From assembly GCA_017512145.1 (NCBI GenBank), contig JAFWHB010000031.1, positions 62,001-126,000 of the forward strand: a DNA stretch of 64,000 nucleotides, written 5' to 3'. Positions 7,966 to 16,597 of the stretch are shown here, piece after piece (positions within the stretch are counted from its first letter, which is position 1; each line of letters opens with the position of its first letter). The stretch comes from Mogibacterium sp. GTDB lineage: Bacteria; Bacillota; Clostridia; Peptostreptococcales; Anaerovoracaceae. The notes under the pieces were generated by a model. It saw only the letters and a list, made by a program, of their open reading frames with translations, ran no database searches and was not told where the DNA came from. Made by a program: the position numbers and the translations under genes.

Positions 7966-10900
7966 TCAATCCACAAAGATTGGTCTCTTCCTTGTCAGTT
8001 CAGCCCTGACATCAGAATCTGAGAAGTTCCACTCTTCACGATAGACCTTGTGAGCATTGCGCAGGCTGCCGATGATGGCTTTGTCATGCTCAAGATGTGC
8101 TCTTGCGCAGCGGTTGAGGTACTCACCCTGTGCCGTCTCGTCTGCAACCTCACTAACATAATCCAGGCTCAGGATCCATGGGAATCTGATCGAAGGATAT
8201 CTGTGTTCAGGATTATACGGGCTAGGTATCCAGTAGTTGATCATGTTCTTATAGTAAGTAGCCGGGAACATCTTAGGCATCCAGCCGTGAGCGTATTTCT
8301 CGAACTGTCTTGCCCAGAGCTTGTTCTCGCGGGTTACTTCCTCGTTGTCCAGATAGTTGTCAGCGATAACATCCTGGATGCGTTCATTCAGCTTGATGTT
8401 GTATGCGTATTCATCTCCGGTGATGTGATAGAAATATCCATACAGGAGTGAACGCGGCAGCCAGAATCCTCTGAATGAAGGTGATGTATAGCCGGCGAAC
8501 TGTTGCTCCCATTCATGGCTAGGAACGCCATGATTGTCGATAAGTGCATCAGGCAGAAGTGTCATGAACAGTCTTCTGAGACCAAGCGCCTCGGTATGGA
8601 TAGTATCCATCTTGAAGTGATCATGATAGAACTCCTTGCCGATAGCATTGAATCTTGCGATATGAAGCTTCCAGGTCGGGTTGTCCTGCTGGAGTTCATA
8701 GTGCAGAGCCGCACCATCGACATTATCCATAGGGACGATCGTCAGGTTCATCTGCTCTGTCAGATCACTATACTTGTCATTGGTCAGGAGCTCTCTGAGC
8801 AGCATGAATGCCTCGTTGGTGCTCGAAACCTCATTAGCATGATGTCTGCAGATGATGAGTTCTGTCTGATGAGCTGTGATCCTCTTGGTTCTTGATATGT
8901 AACCGGTCCTGTCAGGTCTGAGTTCTATAGCATAGTGCTCCCTGCCTGTGTAGGATTTGGTAGTGCGGAATACATTGAGACCTTTGACGTGCTTGAGCTG
9001 GTCGATGATCTCCATGCACCTGTCATATCCGATAAGATCGAACTCAGAAATATCGATATCTCTGATATCTACGTCTTTAGGAATCTCTGCCGGTGCTGTG
9101 ACCGGAATTACATATTCCTTGCCGCAGGCCTCAAGAACAACTTCACTGAAGTGCTCTATGCGCTCTGAGATATCAAGCACTCCCTCTGCAAAGAGCTTTG
9201 CATAACTCCCGATGAATTCCTCGGGAACTCCCTCTACGGCAATATGAATGCGGTTGCCTGCATCACCTCTTGAGATACCTGTAACATATACATCGACGTC
9301 TTCTCTTCCGAGTGTCGCACAAATCCGGCGACCCGCTGATTTAACGCAAGGCTCATCAGCCTTCCTTCCGAATACGGAAACCTTCATGTACGGCTTGCCA
9401 GTACGCTTGCGGATCTTAGGATATACAAGACCCGGAGCATCTGTAAGAACACCGCCCTTCTCGTTGCCGTAGTTCTTGAAGTAGTCAGTGATCATGAAGT
9501 AGATATCTTCATGAAGTGCATCAAGTGATGAGATCAGATCCTCTCTTGATGCGAGTCTCTCGTCAGGCTCACTCAGATCGAGATCAAACTGAAGTCTTCC
9601 GAAGAACGGCTGAGCAGCAATGAGGTCTTTGCCCTCTGTATGCTCATCCACATAAGCACGGAGCTCAGTCAGAACATCGCCCTGGATGATATCCCAGACC
9701 TTCTCTACATCAGACTCAACACGCTCATCTAAGGTCTCAGCGCCGTTGACTCTGACCCTGAGGTATCCAGTCATCGGATGAACTTTGCCCATGTCCTTGT
9801 ACTGGTCGATGTAAGGTCTCTCTGAATAAGCGACCTTGTATGTATCTGTCAGAATCTCATTGCCATCAGTGTCAGTAACTCTGACGAGATATGTGATGTC
9901 CTGATCGCCCTCATAGGCTCTGAATACTACGTCATCTCCCTCAATGCCTGTAGCTGCAACGATAATATCCTCTACCGGATACAGCTCCTGCAGGAATCTG
10001 ATCGGCATGTCGTACCAGTGGTCCGGATTGCCGCCGACATTGTTATAATTAGGAATAGCGCCATCTTCGTCCTTCCAGATGGTCTCTCCCGGTGCCAGGA
10101 AAGGCTTGAAGGATATCTCGAACTTGCCAACTTTCTTGCCTGCAAGTCTTGGCAGGATGTCTTCATCGATCCATGAGTAGCCCTGCTTGTAGGAGCAGAA
10201 AACACGTACATCAGTCGAAGCTGCACCTGCTGCTTCCAGAGACTTCGTGATCTTATCAGCGATCTCGGCTCTGACAGTCTTGTCTTCGCTTACAGCGATC
10301 CTTACCTCAACAGCATCTCCACTCTTAACTGACGGATAGACCTTCTCAGCAAGCATTCTGTCAAGGGTATCGACTTCCCATTCAATGTCATATTCCTTGG
10401 AATATCTGAGTTCGTCATCCTTGTAGCTTACGAACTCTGCCTTAGGGAAAGCCTTCTCTGCGATGGCCTTCCTTGTCTTGATATCCGGATCAACATACGC
10501 AGTTGTCTCAGTATCACCCAGAATGCCGAGTGCAGCGAGCTGTCCGTCGAGAGTCCTCATCTGGAATGCGTCAGCAATCTCTGTCACACGGTCAGTCCAT
10601 GTGTCAAAGCATCCCTGCTGCGGGAATGTCTCACAGATTTCAGCGACAAAGTCAACAAGCTCATCACCACTGCCTGAGACTGTTACTCTTACTCCGCCAT
10701 CCTTGTTCTCCTGGACCATGCTGCAGGTATCTGCGTTCCTGAAGACGATACAGTTGCCTGCCGGCTCTTCCTTGCAGAGAAGTCTTCCGCTGTATGCGGT
10801 AGTCTCCATGCCAAAGCGGAATGCAAGGTTGCATGCTGCAGCGACAATGCTGTCGTCTGCATCCTCTGCCATGACGAAGTGAACATTCATCTCATCCGGC

Positions 10901-11271
10901 AGCTGATCCATGTTGTTGTCTTCAAGAATCGCTCCCTTGGAGAAGACAAGCTCAAGCCCTCTCTTCCTGCGCCAGTCGAAGTCCTGGATAGGCTTTGCGG
11001 AGTCCGAAGATGCTACATAATCAGCAGGTACCGTAACCTGACTTGTCTTGGGCTCTATAGCTGCGAAGTGCGCAAAGTCTGCCGGTACCGGAGTTCCTTC
11101 TGTATAAGAAGTTACCGGGAATTCAGCTGCCTCTGTCTGGAATCCTGTTGCGCGTGCATATTCAACTGCCAGTTCCTTAGCATGCCAGTCCATGCCGCGC
11201 TCAAGTCTTATCTTGTCTTTAAGCTGCTTATTCGTAACTATTCCTCCTTTCTTCATTTGATGTCTGATCAT
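7966..11271 (-). CDS. Large M14 family zinc metallopeptidase (carboxypeptidase-like)
   Basis: About 1,090-1,100 residues, far longer than a 300-residue carboxypeptidase domain. The catalytic domain is C-terminal: a RHHANEVSSTNEAF segment at about residues 810-823 carries the HxxE zinc pair, and IDNHGVPSHEWEQQFAGY near 910 carries the third zinc His. The first 700 residues contain no signal peptide and have repeated alpha/beta-like stretches I do not recognise. The likely role is cytoplasmic peptide processing. It heads the operon with DUF969/979, M29 and pcp. The start is unclear: the longest frame starts at ATG 11271 without a ribosome binding site, while a near-perfect AAAGGAGG lies 7 bases before an ACG codon at 11235. 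Confidence 0.85.
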   Translation of the reverse strand: MIRHQMKKGGIVTNKQLKDKIRLERGMDWHAKELAVEYARATGFQTEAAEFPVTSYTEGTPVPADFAHFAAIEPKTSQVTVPADYVASSDSAKPIQDFDWRRKRGLELVFSKGAILEDNNMDQLPDEMNVHFVMAEDADDSIVAAACNLAFRFGMETTAYSGRLLCKEEPAGNCIVFRNADTCSMVQENKDGGVRVTVSGSGDELVDFVAEICETFPQQGCFDTWTDRVTEIADAFQMRTLDGQLAALGILGDTETTAYVDPDIKTRKAIAEKAFPKAEFVSYKDDELRYSKEYDIEWEVDTLDRMLAEKVYPSVKSGDAVEVRIAVSEDKTVRAEIADKITKSLEAAGAASTDVRVFCSYKQGYSWIDEDILPRLAGKKVGKFEISFKPFLAPGETIWKDEDGAIPNYNNVGGNPDHWYDMPIRFLQELYPVEDIIVAATGIEGDDVVFRAYEGDQDITYLVRVTDTDGNEILTDTYKVAYSERPYIDQYKDMGKVHPMTGYLRVRVNGAETLDERVESDVEKVWDIIQGDVLTELRAYVDEHTEGKDLIAAQPFFGRLQFDLDLSEPDERLASREDLISSLDALHEDIYFMITDYFKNYGNEKGGVLTDAPGLVYPKIRKRTGKPYMKVSVFGRKADEPCVKSAGRRICATLGREDVDVYVTGISRGDAGNRIHIAVEGVPEEFIGSYAKLFAEGVLDISERIEHFSEVVLEACGKEYVIPVTAPAEIPKDVDIRDIDISEFDLIGYDRCMEIIDQLKHVKGLNVFRTTKSYTGREHYAIELRPDRTGYISRTKRITAHQTELIICRHHANEVSSTNEAFMLLRELLTNDKYSDLTEQMNLTIVPMDNVDGAALHYELQQDNPTWKLHIARFNAIGKEFYHDHFKMDTIHTEALGLRRLFMTLLPDALIDNHGVPSHEWEQQFAGYTSPSFRGFWLPRSLLYGYFYHITGDEYAYNIKLNERIQDVIADNYLDNEEVTRENKLWARQFEKYAHGWMPKMFPATYYKNMINYWIPSPYNPEHRYPSIRFPWILSLDYVSEVADETAQGEYLNRCARAHLEHDKAIIGSLRNAHKVYREEWNFSDSDVRAELTRKRPIFVD

Positions 11272-11293
11272 GGATCAGACTGTTCAGTAATTG

Positions 11294-11336
11294 CAGACCG
11301 CACCGCATACCCGTGTACGGACTGCGGTCTGTTTTT
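11294..11336 (+). terminator. Strong hairpin with T-run on the plus strand, upstream of the M14 gene
   Basis: CAGACCGCA (11294-11302) pairs with TGCGGTCTG (11323-11331), with a small inner CCG/CGG pair, followed by five T on the plus strand. As a plus-strand terminator it would stop antisense transcripts leaving the M14 gene. On the minus strand the same hairpin forms the 5' leader of the M14 operon mRNA, without a T-run after it. Confidence 0.55.
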
Positions 11337-11343
11337 CAAAATC

Positions 11344-11372
11344 ATTGTATCTTTCAGCATCAAATTTGTCAA
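11344..11372 (-). promoter_or_regulatory. Promoter of the M14/DUF969/DUF979/M29/pcp operon
   Basis: Minus-strand TTGACA (11372-11367), a 17-base spacer and TACAAT (11349-11344). It faces the M14 gene and is the best promoter in the TetR-M14 intergenic region. Confidence 0.7.
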
Positions 11373-11383
11373 CTTATTGTCAA
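11366..11383. promoter_or_regulatory. Direct repeat TTGTCAA x2, possible regulator site
   Basis: TTGTCAA occurs at 11366-11372 and 11377-11383, spaced 11 bases (about one helical turn) and overlapping the -35 of the M14 promoter. It could be a regulator binding site, though TetR operators are usually palindromic. Weak evidence. Confidence 0.3.
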
Positions 11384-11521
11384 TTATTGTATGGTTTGGA
11401 ATCCAATATTGTTAACGTACCCCGGCTTTGAAAAATGTTCTTTAAATGAAAGTGCAGAAATGTTATTTTTTTGTTAGAGCCTAATTGCCTGTAGCAATTA
11501 TTCAAGGAGAATTTGTACAAG

Positions 11522-12103
11522 ATGGCGACTAAGAGAATCAGCACGAAAGAAAAGATAATAGAAGCCGCATGGGAGCTGTTCATGGAGCAGGGTTACGATA
11601 ATACGACTCTGAATGAAATCATTGAGCGCGCAGGCACTTCTAAGGGAGCTTTCTATCACCACTTCCGTGCCAAGGAGGACCTGCTCTTCAGGATGGCATG
11701 GTACTTTGACAGGAACTATACTGACTGGACCGAGACACAGGACATGACGCGCAACAGAGTCGATCTTCTACACGATTACGTCATGTATTCATCAGAAGCT
11801 GTTGAGAATTCCAGGTATAAGTCCTTCCTCCCTGCACTGTACGGATTCCAGGTAATGACCGAAGGCAACAGATACATCATGGATGAGAGCCGTGAGTATT
11901 TCCAGCTTATGTACAAGCTTCTCAGAGAAGGGATACAGGCAGGACAGATCAGGGATAACCGTTCGCCGCTCGACTATGCAAGGAACATTGCCGCTTTGCA
12001 CCGCGGCCTGACATACAACTGGCTGCTCTCACACTGCCAGTATTCATTGGCGGACAGTGTCGACGCACTATTGACACCATACCTTAACTCAATACGAATA
12101 TAG
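11522..12103 (+). CDS. TetR/AcrR family transcriptional regulator
   Basis: 193 residues from ATG 11522. AAGGAGA ends 11 bases before this ATG; a TTG at 11513 would be only 2 bases from it, so the ATG is preferred. The N-terminal helix-turn-helix (TTLNEIIERAGTSKGAFYHHF, about residues 30-50) is typical TetR, followed by a helical ligand domain without recognisable specificity. It is transcribed divergently from the M14 peptide operon 250 bases away, so it probably represses that operon and itself, with a peptide or amino-acid-derived ligand as candidate effector. This regulatory role is inference. Confidence 0.9.
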   Translation: MATKRISTKEKIIEAAWELFMEQGYDNTTLNEIIERAGTSKGAFYHHFRAKEDLLFRMAWYFDRNYTDWTETQDMTRNRVDLLHDYVMYSSEAVENSRYKSFLPALYGFQVMTEGNRYIMDESREYFQLMYKLLREGIQAGQIRDNRSPLDYARNIAALHRGLTYNWLLSHCQYSLADSVDALLTPYLNSIRI

Positions 12104-12109
12104 AACGAA

Positions 12110-12137
12110 AAAGAGGCGCCTGATAAGACGCCTCTTT
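12110..12137. terminator. Bidirectional terminator between tetR and AgcS gene
   Basis: AAAGAGGCG (12110-12118) pairs with CGCCTCTTT (12129-12137). T-rich sequence follows on both strands, so it serves the convergent TetR gene (+) and symporter gene (-). Confidence 0.8.
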
Positions 12138-12166
12138 CTATTCAAATCTGTGGCAGCTGTATTGCC

Positions 12167-13591
12167 TTATTTCCAGCATTCTGCGTCGCCGTCAGTAAGG
12201 CCGATATTCTTAGCCTTGAAGACCGGCATCTTGCCTGCTGCCTTCTGATCTGTGTAATCCTTGAGAGCTTTGATCGCTACTCCTCCGAGGATCGCGATAG
12301 ACGGGATGTTGGTTACTACCATGAGTCCCTGAGCCATATCAGCTGTATCCCATACAAGACCTGCGGAAGAGATTGCTCCTACGAAAACGAGCACAGTCGC
12401 GATGACTCTGAATACAAGGCTCTCAGTCCTTGTCATATCTCTCTTGAGAATAAATGCAAAGCATCCTTCGCAGTATGAGTAGTTACCTATCAGTGTAGTG
12501 AAGGCGAAGAGCGACATTGAGATCGCAATGAATACAGGGCCAAAGCCTCCGAGAACTGCATGCAGACATGCCTGGACATAGCCGGCTGCATCAGCACTGC
12601 CATCTACAGCAAATGATGCAGGATCTACCGAAATAGTCGAGAGGCACATGAATGCTGTTGCTGAGCAGATCAGCAGAGTATCAATGAATACAGAGAGTGT
12701 CTGAACAAGTCCCTGCTTGACCGGATGGGATACATCTGCCTTGGCAGCAGCGTTAGGAGCTGAACCCATACCTGCCTCATTGGAGTATAAGCCTCGCTTG
12801 AGTCCCCACATGATTACAGATCCTGTGAATCCGCCGAATATAGCCTGGAAATCAAATGCCGAGCTGAAGATCAGGCCGAACATTGCGCCGAGGTTCCTTG
12901 CGTTCAGAACAAGAACGACGATAGACATGATGACATATATTACTCCCATGATAGGAACAAGGAAGCCTGTTACATCAATGAGTCTCCTGGCTCCGCCGAT
13001 AACGATCGCTGCAAAGAGCACCGCAAGGATAGCGCCGATGACAACAGGTGTGGTCTTCTCATTGTAGAAGCTGAATGTTGCGAATGTCGACTGCAGATTG
13101 TATGCAGCGAGCATGTTGTATCCTACGGCATATGTGAATATTACGAAAACAGAGAAAATGATTCCGAGCCATCTCTGTCCGAGAGCATTCTGCATATAGT
13201 AGGATGGTCCGCCGTAATAAGTGCCGTCATCAGCAGTCTTCTTATAGATCTGCGCAAGAGTTGACTCGATGAACGCATTGGCACCGCCGATGATAGCTGT
13301 GATCCACATCCAGAATATCGCTCCCGGACCTCCAAGAACGATCGCAGTGCATACTCCGATGATATTGCCCGTTCCGACTCTTGATGCTGTCGAAACCATC
13401 AGAGCTCCGAAGGATGAAATACCACTTTCATTCTCAGGCTTCTCCATAACCACTCTGAACATTTCCGGGAAGAGCCTGATCTGTACAGCCTTGGTCCTGA
13501 TAGTGAAATACAGTCCGACAGCGATAAGAAACAGCGGAACAATATACGGCTGATAGAGAATATTGTTCATAAAGCCAACAAAAGCACTCAT
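12167..13591 (-). CDS. Alanine/glycine:cation symporter family protein (AgcS)
   Basis: 474 residues with about 10-11 membrane helices. The family motif GTGNIIGVCTAIVLGGPGA and the downstream GLKRGLYSNEAGMGSAPNAA are both present. AgcS proteins import alanine, glycine or related small amino acids with sodium or protons at the cytoplasmic membrane. RBS AAGGAG before ATG 13591. It is preceded by a terminator and only about 40 bases of free sequence, so it either uses a promoter embedded there or read-through from the glycosidase gene. Exact substrate is not visible. Confidence 0.93.
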   Translation of the reverse strand: MSAFVGFMNNILYQPYIVPLFLIAVGLYFTIRTKAVQIRLFPEMFRVVMEKPENESGISSFGALMVSTASRVGTGNIIGVCTAIVLGGPGAIFWMWITAIIGGANAFIESTLAQIYKKTADDGTYYGGPSYYMQNALGQRWLGIIFSVFVIFTYAVGYNMLAAYNLQSTFATFSFYNEKTTPVVIGAILAVLFAAIVIGGARRLIDVTGFLVPIMGVIYVIMSIVVLVLNARNLGAMFGLIFSSAFDFQAIFGGFTGSVIMWGLKRGLYSNEAGMGSAPNAAAKADVSHPVKQGLVQTLSVFIDTLLICSATAFMCLSTISVDPASFAVDGSADAAGYVQACLHAVLGGFGPVFIAISMSLFAFTTLIGNYSYCEGCFAFILKRDMTRTESLVFRVIATVLVFVGAISSAGLVWDTADMAQGLMVVTNIPSIAILGGVAIKALKDYTDQKAAGKMPVFKAKNIGLTDGDAECWK

Positions 13592-13631
13592 AAAAAACTC
13601 CTTAATAGTAAATTGTGTTTATAAACAATTA

Positions 13632-13673
13632 AGCACCCCTGATTTGCAAGTATTCTAACAAATCAGGGGTGCT
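13632..13673 (-). terminator. Terminator after the GH127-like gene
   Basis: A 15-base perfect inverted repeat (AGCACCCCTGATTTG and its complement) with a 12-base loop lies 40 bases beyond the glycosidase stop. On the minus strand the following sequence is T-rich (TTAATTGTTTAT). Confidence 0.75.
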
Positions 13674-13713
13674 CTGTCTATAATTTGGAATAAATTTGTA
13701 TAACTGTATACAA

Positions 13714-15402
13714 TCAGTTTTTCATATATATATGATATGCTTCTCCGTCTATTCTGTACATTGGTCTGAATCTGATGCTGCAGCCCGGGCATGTACATAC
13801 AAATTCACCGGAATCATCCGCATGAGTCAGCTTATCTGCACCCGGTGCCTTGATGAATTCCTTGTCCTCTGACACTGCAGCAAGGAGATATGGTCCCCAG
13901 GCAAGACATGCATATTCAGGGTCAGAATCTATCCGGACTTTCCTTGTATTCATGCCAAGGTCAATAGTCACTGCATCTCCCTGTCTCAGTCTGTCCGATA
14001 TGACTCTGTATGATCCGGCATCTTCTGCATCGGCCCACGAAGGGATCCTTACTGCAAGGCGCCTCTTCATGTCCTCATCTGCCCTTACGGTAATGATTCC
14101 GTCATCAGTAAAGCTGACTGTAACAGATTCACTACCTCTGAGAACTGAACTTATAGGGAGCTCTATTCTCAGCATTCCGCCCTCTTCATCACCGGCAAAT
14201 GAATATATATCCGTCATGTAGCGGTACCTGCTCTCCATACCCGTTCCATGACAGCAGCTGTTCTCTTCAGTCTCATAATGCTTGGTGCTGCCCGGAGCTG
14301 TCGGCAGGAAATACGTTGTTCCCCCGTCAGGCGCATGACTGCATGACATAAGGATGTGATTGAAGAGTGTTCTTTCATAATAATCCATCAGTCCTGCGCT
14401 GCCGCTGAATTCATGGAGCCTGCCGGTAAGCCTCAGCATATTGTAGCTCGCGCAGCTCTCTGCAGAGCTGTCTGTCAGCCAGCTGCACTCATCATCCGCT
14501 GCATGGAACAGTTCATGCTCACCTGTCCCTCCGAAGGAGTAGCAGTGATGCTCTGTGACGATCTGTTCGAAGTTCGCAGCTATATCCATATATCTTGATT
14601 CACCGGTCTCGGCAAATAGTTCAAGAGCACCCATGACCTGAGGAATATGCTGGTTGGCATGCATGGTATCAAGCTCGTCCCTGCCATCAGCCATCTGGCC
14701 AAAGAGCTTGTCGTTCTCGAAGAGCTTTGCCGCCTTCAGGTGATCTTCGCTGCCGGAGATACGGTAAAGCCTGACCATGGTGCTGATCATCGCGCCATAC
14801 TCGCCTGCAATATACATGGACCACATCCTGGTCCTCTGATCATCCGGGAGCCTCGACAGCCTTCTGTATACCCAGTCTCCAAGAGGCAGAAGCACATCAA
14901 GCGCCTCCTTGATCCCTGCGAGTTCATATGCATCGATGAGACCGGACATGATCTTGTCGAGGGTGTAGTAAGGAGCCCAGATCTCAGGATATTTGGTGTA
15001 CACCTCGAGAAGGTCGAACTGCTCCTCGTCATATGCGCTGACAAATCCGGGAGCCGTCTTCCCGGAAGATGCGAATGCAGCCTGGCACTCTTTAAGACCT
15101 TTAACAATCGCCTCGGCCTTGTGTGCAAATCTCTCGTCGCCGGTTGCAGCGTATGCAAGCGAAACGCCGGACAGATAATGTCCGGTCGTATGGCCTTTGA
15201 GCTTGCACTCATCCGCATCCCAGCCAGTCATTGGCTCAGCGTCCCCGGTTGAGAGGCCCGCTGCCTTGCGGAAGTTATACAGGAGTGAATCCGTATCCCA
15301 GGCAAGCAGGAACTCATTCATTTCCTGCTGCCTGTCATAGAAAGGTGTGCCCGGGATAAGTCTGATTGCTTCAAGCTCCGGATGTGTAATTGTATTCTTC
15401 AT
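13714..15402 (-). CDS. GH127/DUF1680-like glycoside hydrolase (beta-L-arabinofuranosidase fold)
   Basis: 562 residues, no signal peptide, so cytoplasmic. The GWDADECKLKGHTTGHYLSG segment (60-79) is the DUF1680 hallmark. Glu315 (ESCASYN) and the Cys383-Cys384 pair (NSCCHGTGMESR) correspond to the acid/base and the thiol/zinc region of GH127/GH146 enzymes, which use a cysteine nucleophile. A (alpha/alpha)6 barrel plus C-terminal beta domain fits the length. Probable substrate is an L-arabinofuranoside or related sugar, unproven. It starts 11 bases after the cysK stop with AAGGA in front, so it is co-transcribed with cysK, an odd pairing. Confidence 0.85.
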   Translation of the reverse strand: MKNTITHPELEAIRLIPGTPFYDRQQEMNEFLLAWDTDSLLYNFRKAAGLSTGDAEPMTGWDADECKLKGHTTGHYLSGVSLAYAATGDERFAHKAEAIVKGLKECQAAFASSGKTAPGFVSAYDEEQFDLLEVYTKYPEIWAPYYTLDKIMSGLIDAYELAGIKEALDVLLPLGDWVYRRLSRLPDDQRTRMWSMYIAGEYGAMISTMVRLYRISGSEDHLKAAKLFENDKLFGQMADGRDELDTMHANQHIPQVMGALELFAETGESRYMDIAANFEQIVTEHHCYSFGGTGEHELFHAADDECSWLTDSSAESCASYNMLRLTGRLHEFSGSAGLMDYYERTLFNHILMSCSHAPDGGTTYFLPTAPGSTKHYETEENSCCHGTGMESRYRYMTDIYSFAGDEEGGMLRIELPISSVLRGSESVTVSFTDDGIITVRADEDMKRRLAVRIPSWADAEDAGSYRVISDRLRQGDAVTIDLGMNTRKVRIDSDPEYACLAWGPYLLAAVSEDKEFIKAPGADKLTHADDSGEFVCTCPGCSIRFRPMYRIDGEAYHIYMKN

Positions 15403-15413
15403 GTGTTCCTTAG

Positions 15414-16349
15414 TTATTCTGCAAATAGTGGTGTGGACAGATATCTGTCTCCGGAATCAGGGAGGATGGCTACGATCGTCTTGCCCTTGTTCTCAGGTCT
15501 TGATGCGATAACAGATGCTGCCTTGAGAGCTGCTCCTGATGAAATACCTACCAGGATTCCCTCGGCACCTGCAAATCTCTTGCCCTCGGCGAATGCGTCA
15601 TCGTCCTGAACTGTTATTACCTCATCATATATCGATGTGTCAAGAGTATCCGGAACAAATCCTGCACCGATTCCCTGGATTTTGTGAGGACCAGCCTTGC
15701 CTTCTGAAAGAACAGGGCTGCCTGCAGGCTCTACTGCAACGACATAGATGTCAGGATTATGCTCTCTGAGATATCTTGCAGTTCCTGTAAGTGTTCCGCC
15801 TGTACCTGCAGAAGCGACGAAAATATCTATCTGTCCATCCGTCTGAGCCCAGATCTCAGGTCCTGTTGTCTCATAATGAGCCTGAGGATTTGCAGGATTA
15901 ACGAACTGTCCGAGTATTACAGAGCCTTCAATCTCCTTATTCAGCTCTTCTGCCTTGGCGATAGCACCTTTCATTCCCTTGGCGCCTTCTGTCAGTACAA
16001 GTTCAGCTCCATATGCTCTCAGCATGGTCCTGCGCTCAACGCTCATTGTGTCAGGCAAAGTCAGAATAGCTCTGTATCCTCTTGCGGTAGCAACTGCTGC
16101 CAGACCAATGCCTGTGTTACCGCTTGTTGGCTCGATGATGGTAGCGCCAGGACCAATGATTCCCTTAGCCTCAGCATCTTCGATCATTTTTAGTGCGATT
16201 CTGTCCTTGACTGATCCTGCCGGATTCAGATACTCGAGTTTTGCCAGTATGTCTGCACCCTGTACACCTGCTGCAACCGAATAACGGTTCAGCTTGAGAA
16301 GCGGTGTTCCCCCGATGAGTTCTGTCATACTCTGTTTGATGTCTGCCAT
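15414..16349 (-). CDS. cysK: Cysteine synthase A (O-acetylserine sulfhydrylase)
   Basis: 311 residues, standard length. It makes cysteine from O-acetylserine and sulfide with pyridoxal phosphate. The PLP lysine lies in [11 protein letters not shown] (about residue 46), the phosphate/substrate loop [13 protein letters not shown] and the GTGGTLTG glycine loop follow, and [10 protein letters not shown] is near the C-terminus. ATG 16349 has AAGGAGGG 7 bases upstream. The gene lies behind a cysteine-rich leader ORF and a terminator hairpin with an alternative antiterminator, plus a palindromic operator over the promoter, so both initiation and elongation are probably controlled by cysteine or sulfur status. 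Confidence 0.97.
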   Translation of the reverse strand: MADIKQSMTELIGGTPLLKLNRYSVAAGVQGADILAKLEYLNPAGSVKDRIALKMIEDAEAKGIIGPGATIIEPTSGNTGIGLAAVATARGYRAILTLPDTMSVERRTMLRAYGAELVLTEGAKGMKGAIAKAEELNKEIEGSVILGQFVNPANPQAHYETTGPEIWAQTDGQIDIFVASAGTGGTLTGTARYLREHNPDIYVVAVEPAGSPVLSEGKAGPHKIQGIGAGFVPDTLDTSIYDEVITVQDDDAFAEGKRFAGAEGILVGISSGAALKAASVIASRPENKGKTIVAILPDSGDRYLSTPLFAE

Positions 16350-16371
16350 GATTTTACCCTCCTTGAAAATG

Positions 16372-16403
16372 AAAAAAAATGAGAGGCCCTTGCGGTGCCT
16401 CTC
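16372..16403 (-). terminator. Attenuator terminator in the cysK leader
   Basis: On the minus strand GAGAGGC pairs with GCCTCTC (16403-16381), followed by A and eight T, ending just before the cysK ribosome binding site. The 5' arm GAGGCACC (16401-16394) is also perfectly complementary to GGTGCCTC (16467-16460) inside the leader ORF, which would form a competing antiterminator. Confidence 0.85.
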
Positions 16404-16444
16404 TGTAGATATGTAGATATATTAATAAAAAGGGAGATTGTTAT

Positions 16445-16555
16445 CTAATCGGATGTCCTGAGGCACCCACTGTCACATGCAGCGAAAGAGACATCCGGAT
16501 CCTGGCCCTTCATACAGCAACAGATACACATGATGTCTTTTCTGATGTTCAGCAT
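16445..16555 (-). CDS. Cysteine-rich leader peptide (36 aa) upstream of cysK
   Basis: An ATG at 16555 with GAGGAG 5-6 bases upstream opens a 36-codon frame ending TAG at 16445. It begins MLNIRKDIMCICCCMKG and contains six Cys in total: a C-x-C-C-C cluster at residues 10-14, then Cys27 and Cys31. It lies between the cysK promoter and the attenuator terminator, 95 bases before cysK. An 8-base arm pair CGGATGTC (16497-16490) with GACATCCG (16457-16450) and the antiterminator strand GGTGCCTC both lie inside the coding sequence. Ribosome stalling at the Cys codons when Cys-tRNA is scarce should favour the antiterminator and switch cysK on. A functional small protein (for example metal binding) is the alternative. 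Confidence 0.8.
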   Translation of the reverse strand: MLNIRKDIMCICCCMKGQDPDVSFAACDSGCLRTSD

Positions 16556-16576
16556 TGGTTACTCCTCAGTTTCTAT

Positions 16577-16597
16577 TTCCTACTTGTTTAGTAGGAA
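16577..16597. promoter_or_regulatory. Palindromic operator in the cysK promoter
   Basis: Perfect 8-base arms TTCCTACT and AGTAGGAA with a 5-base centre (TGTTT). It overlaps the end of the -10 and the likely start site of the cysK promoter, so a bound protein would repress. The CCTACT/AGTAGG pattern resembles Rrf2-family (CymR/IscR-like) sites of clostridial sulfur genes; that assignment is from memory and unproven. Confidence 0.6.

Noticed and set aside
11294..11331. Hairpin in the M14 leader as a riboswitch
   Set aside because: It is a short simple stem with its T-run on the opposite strand and has no aptamer-like complexity.
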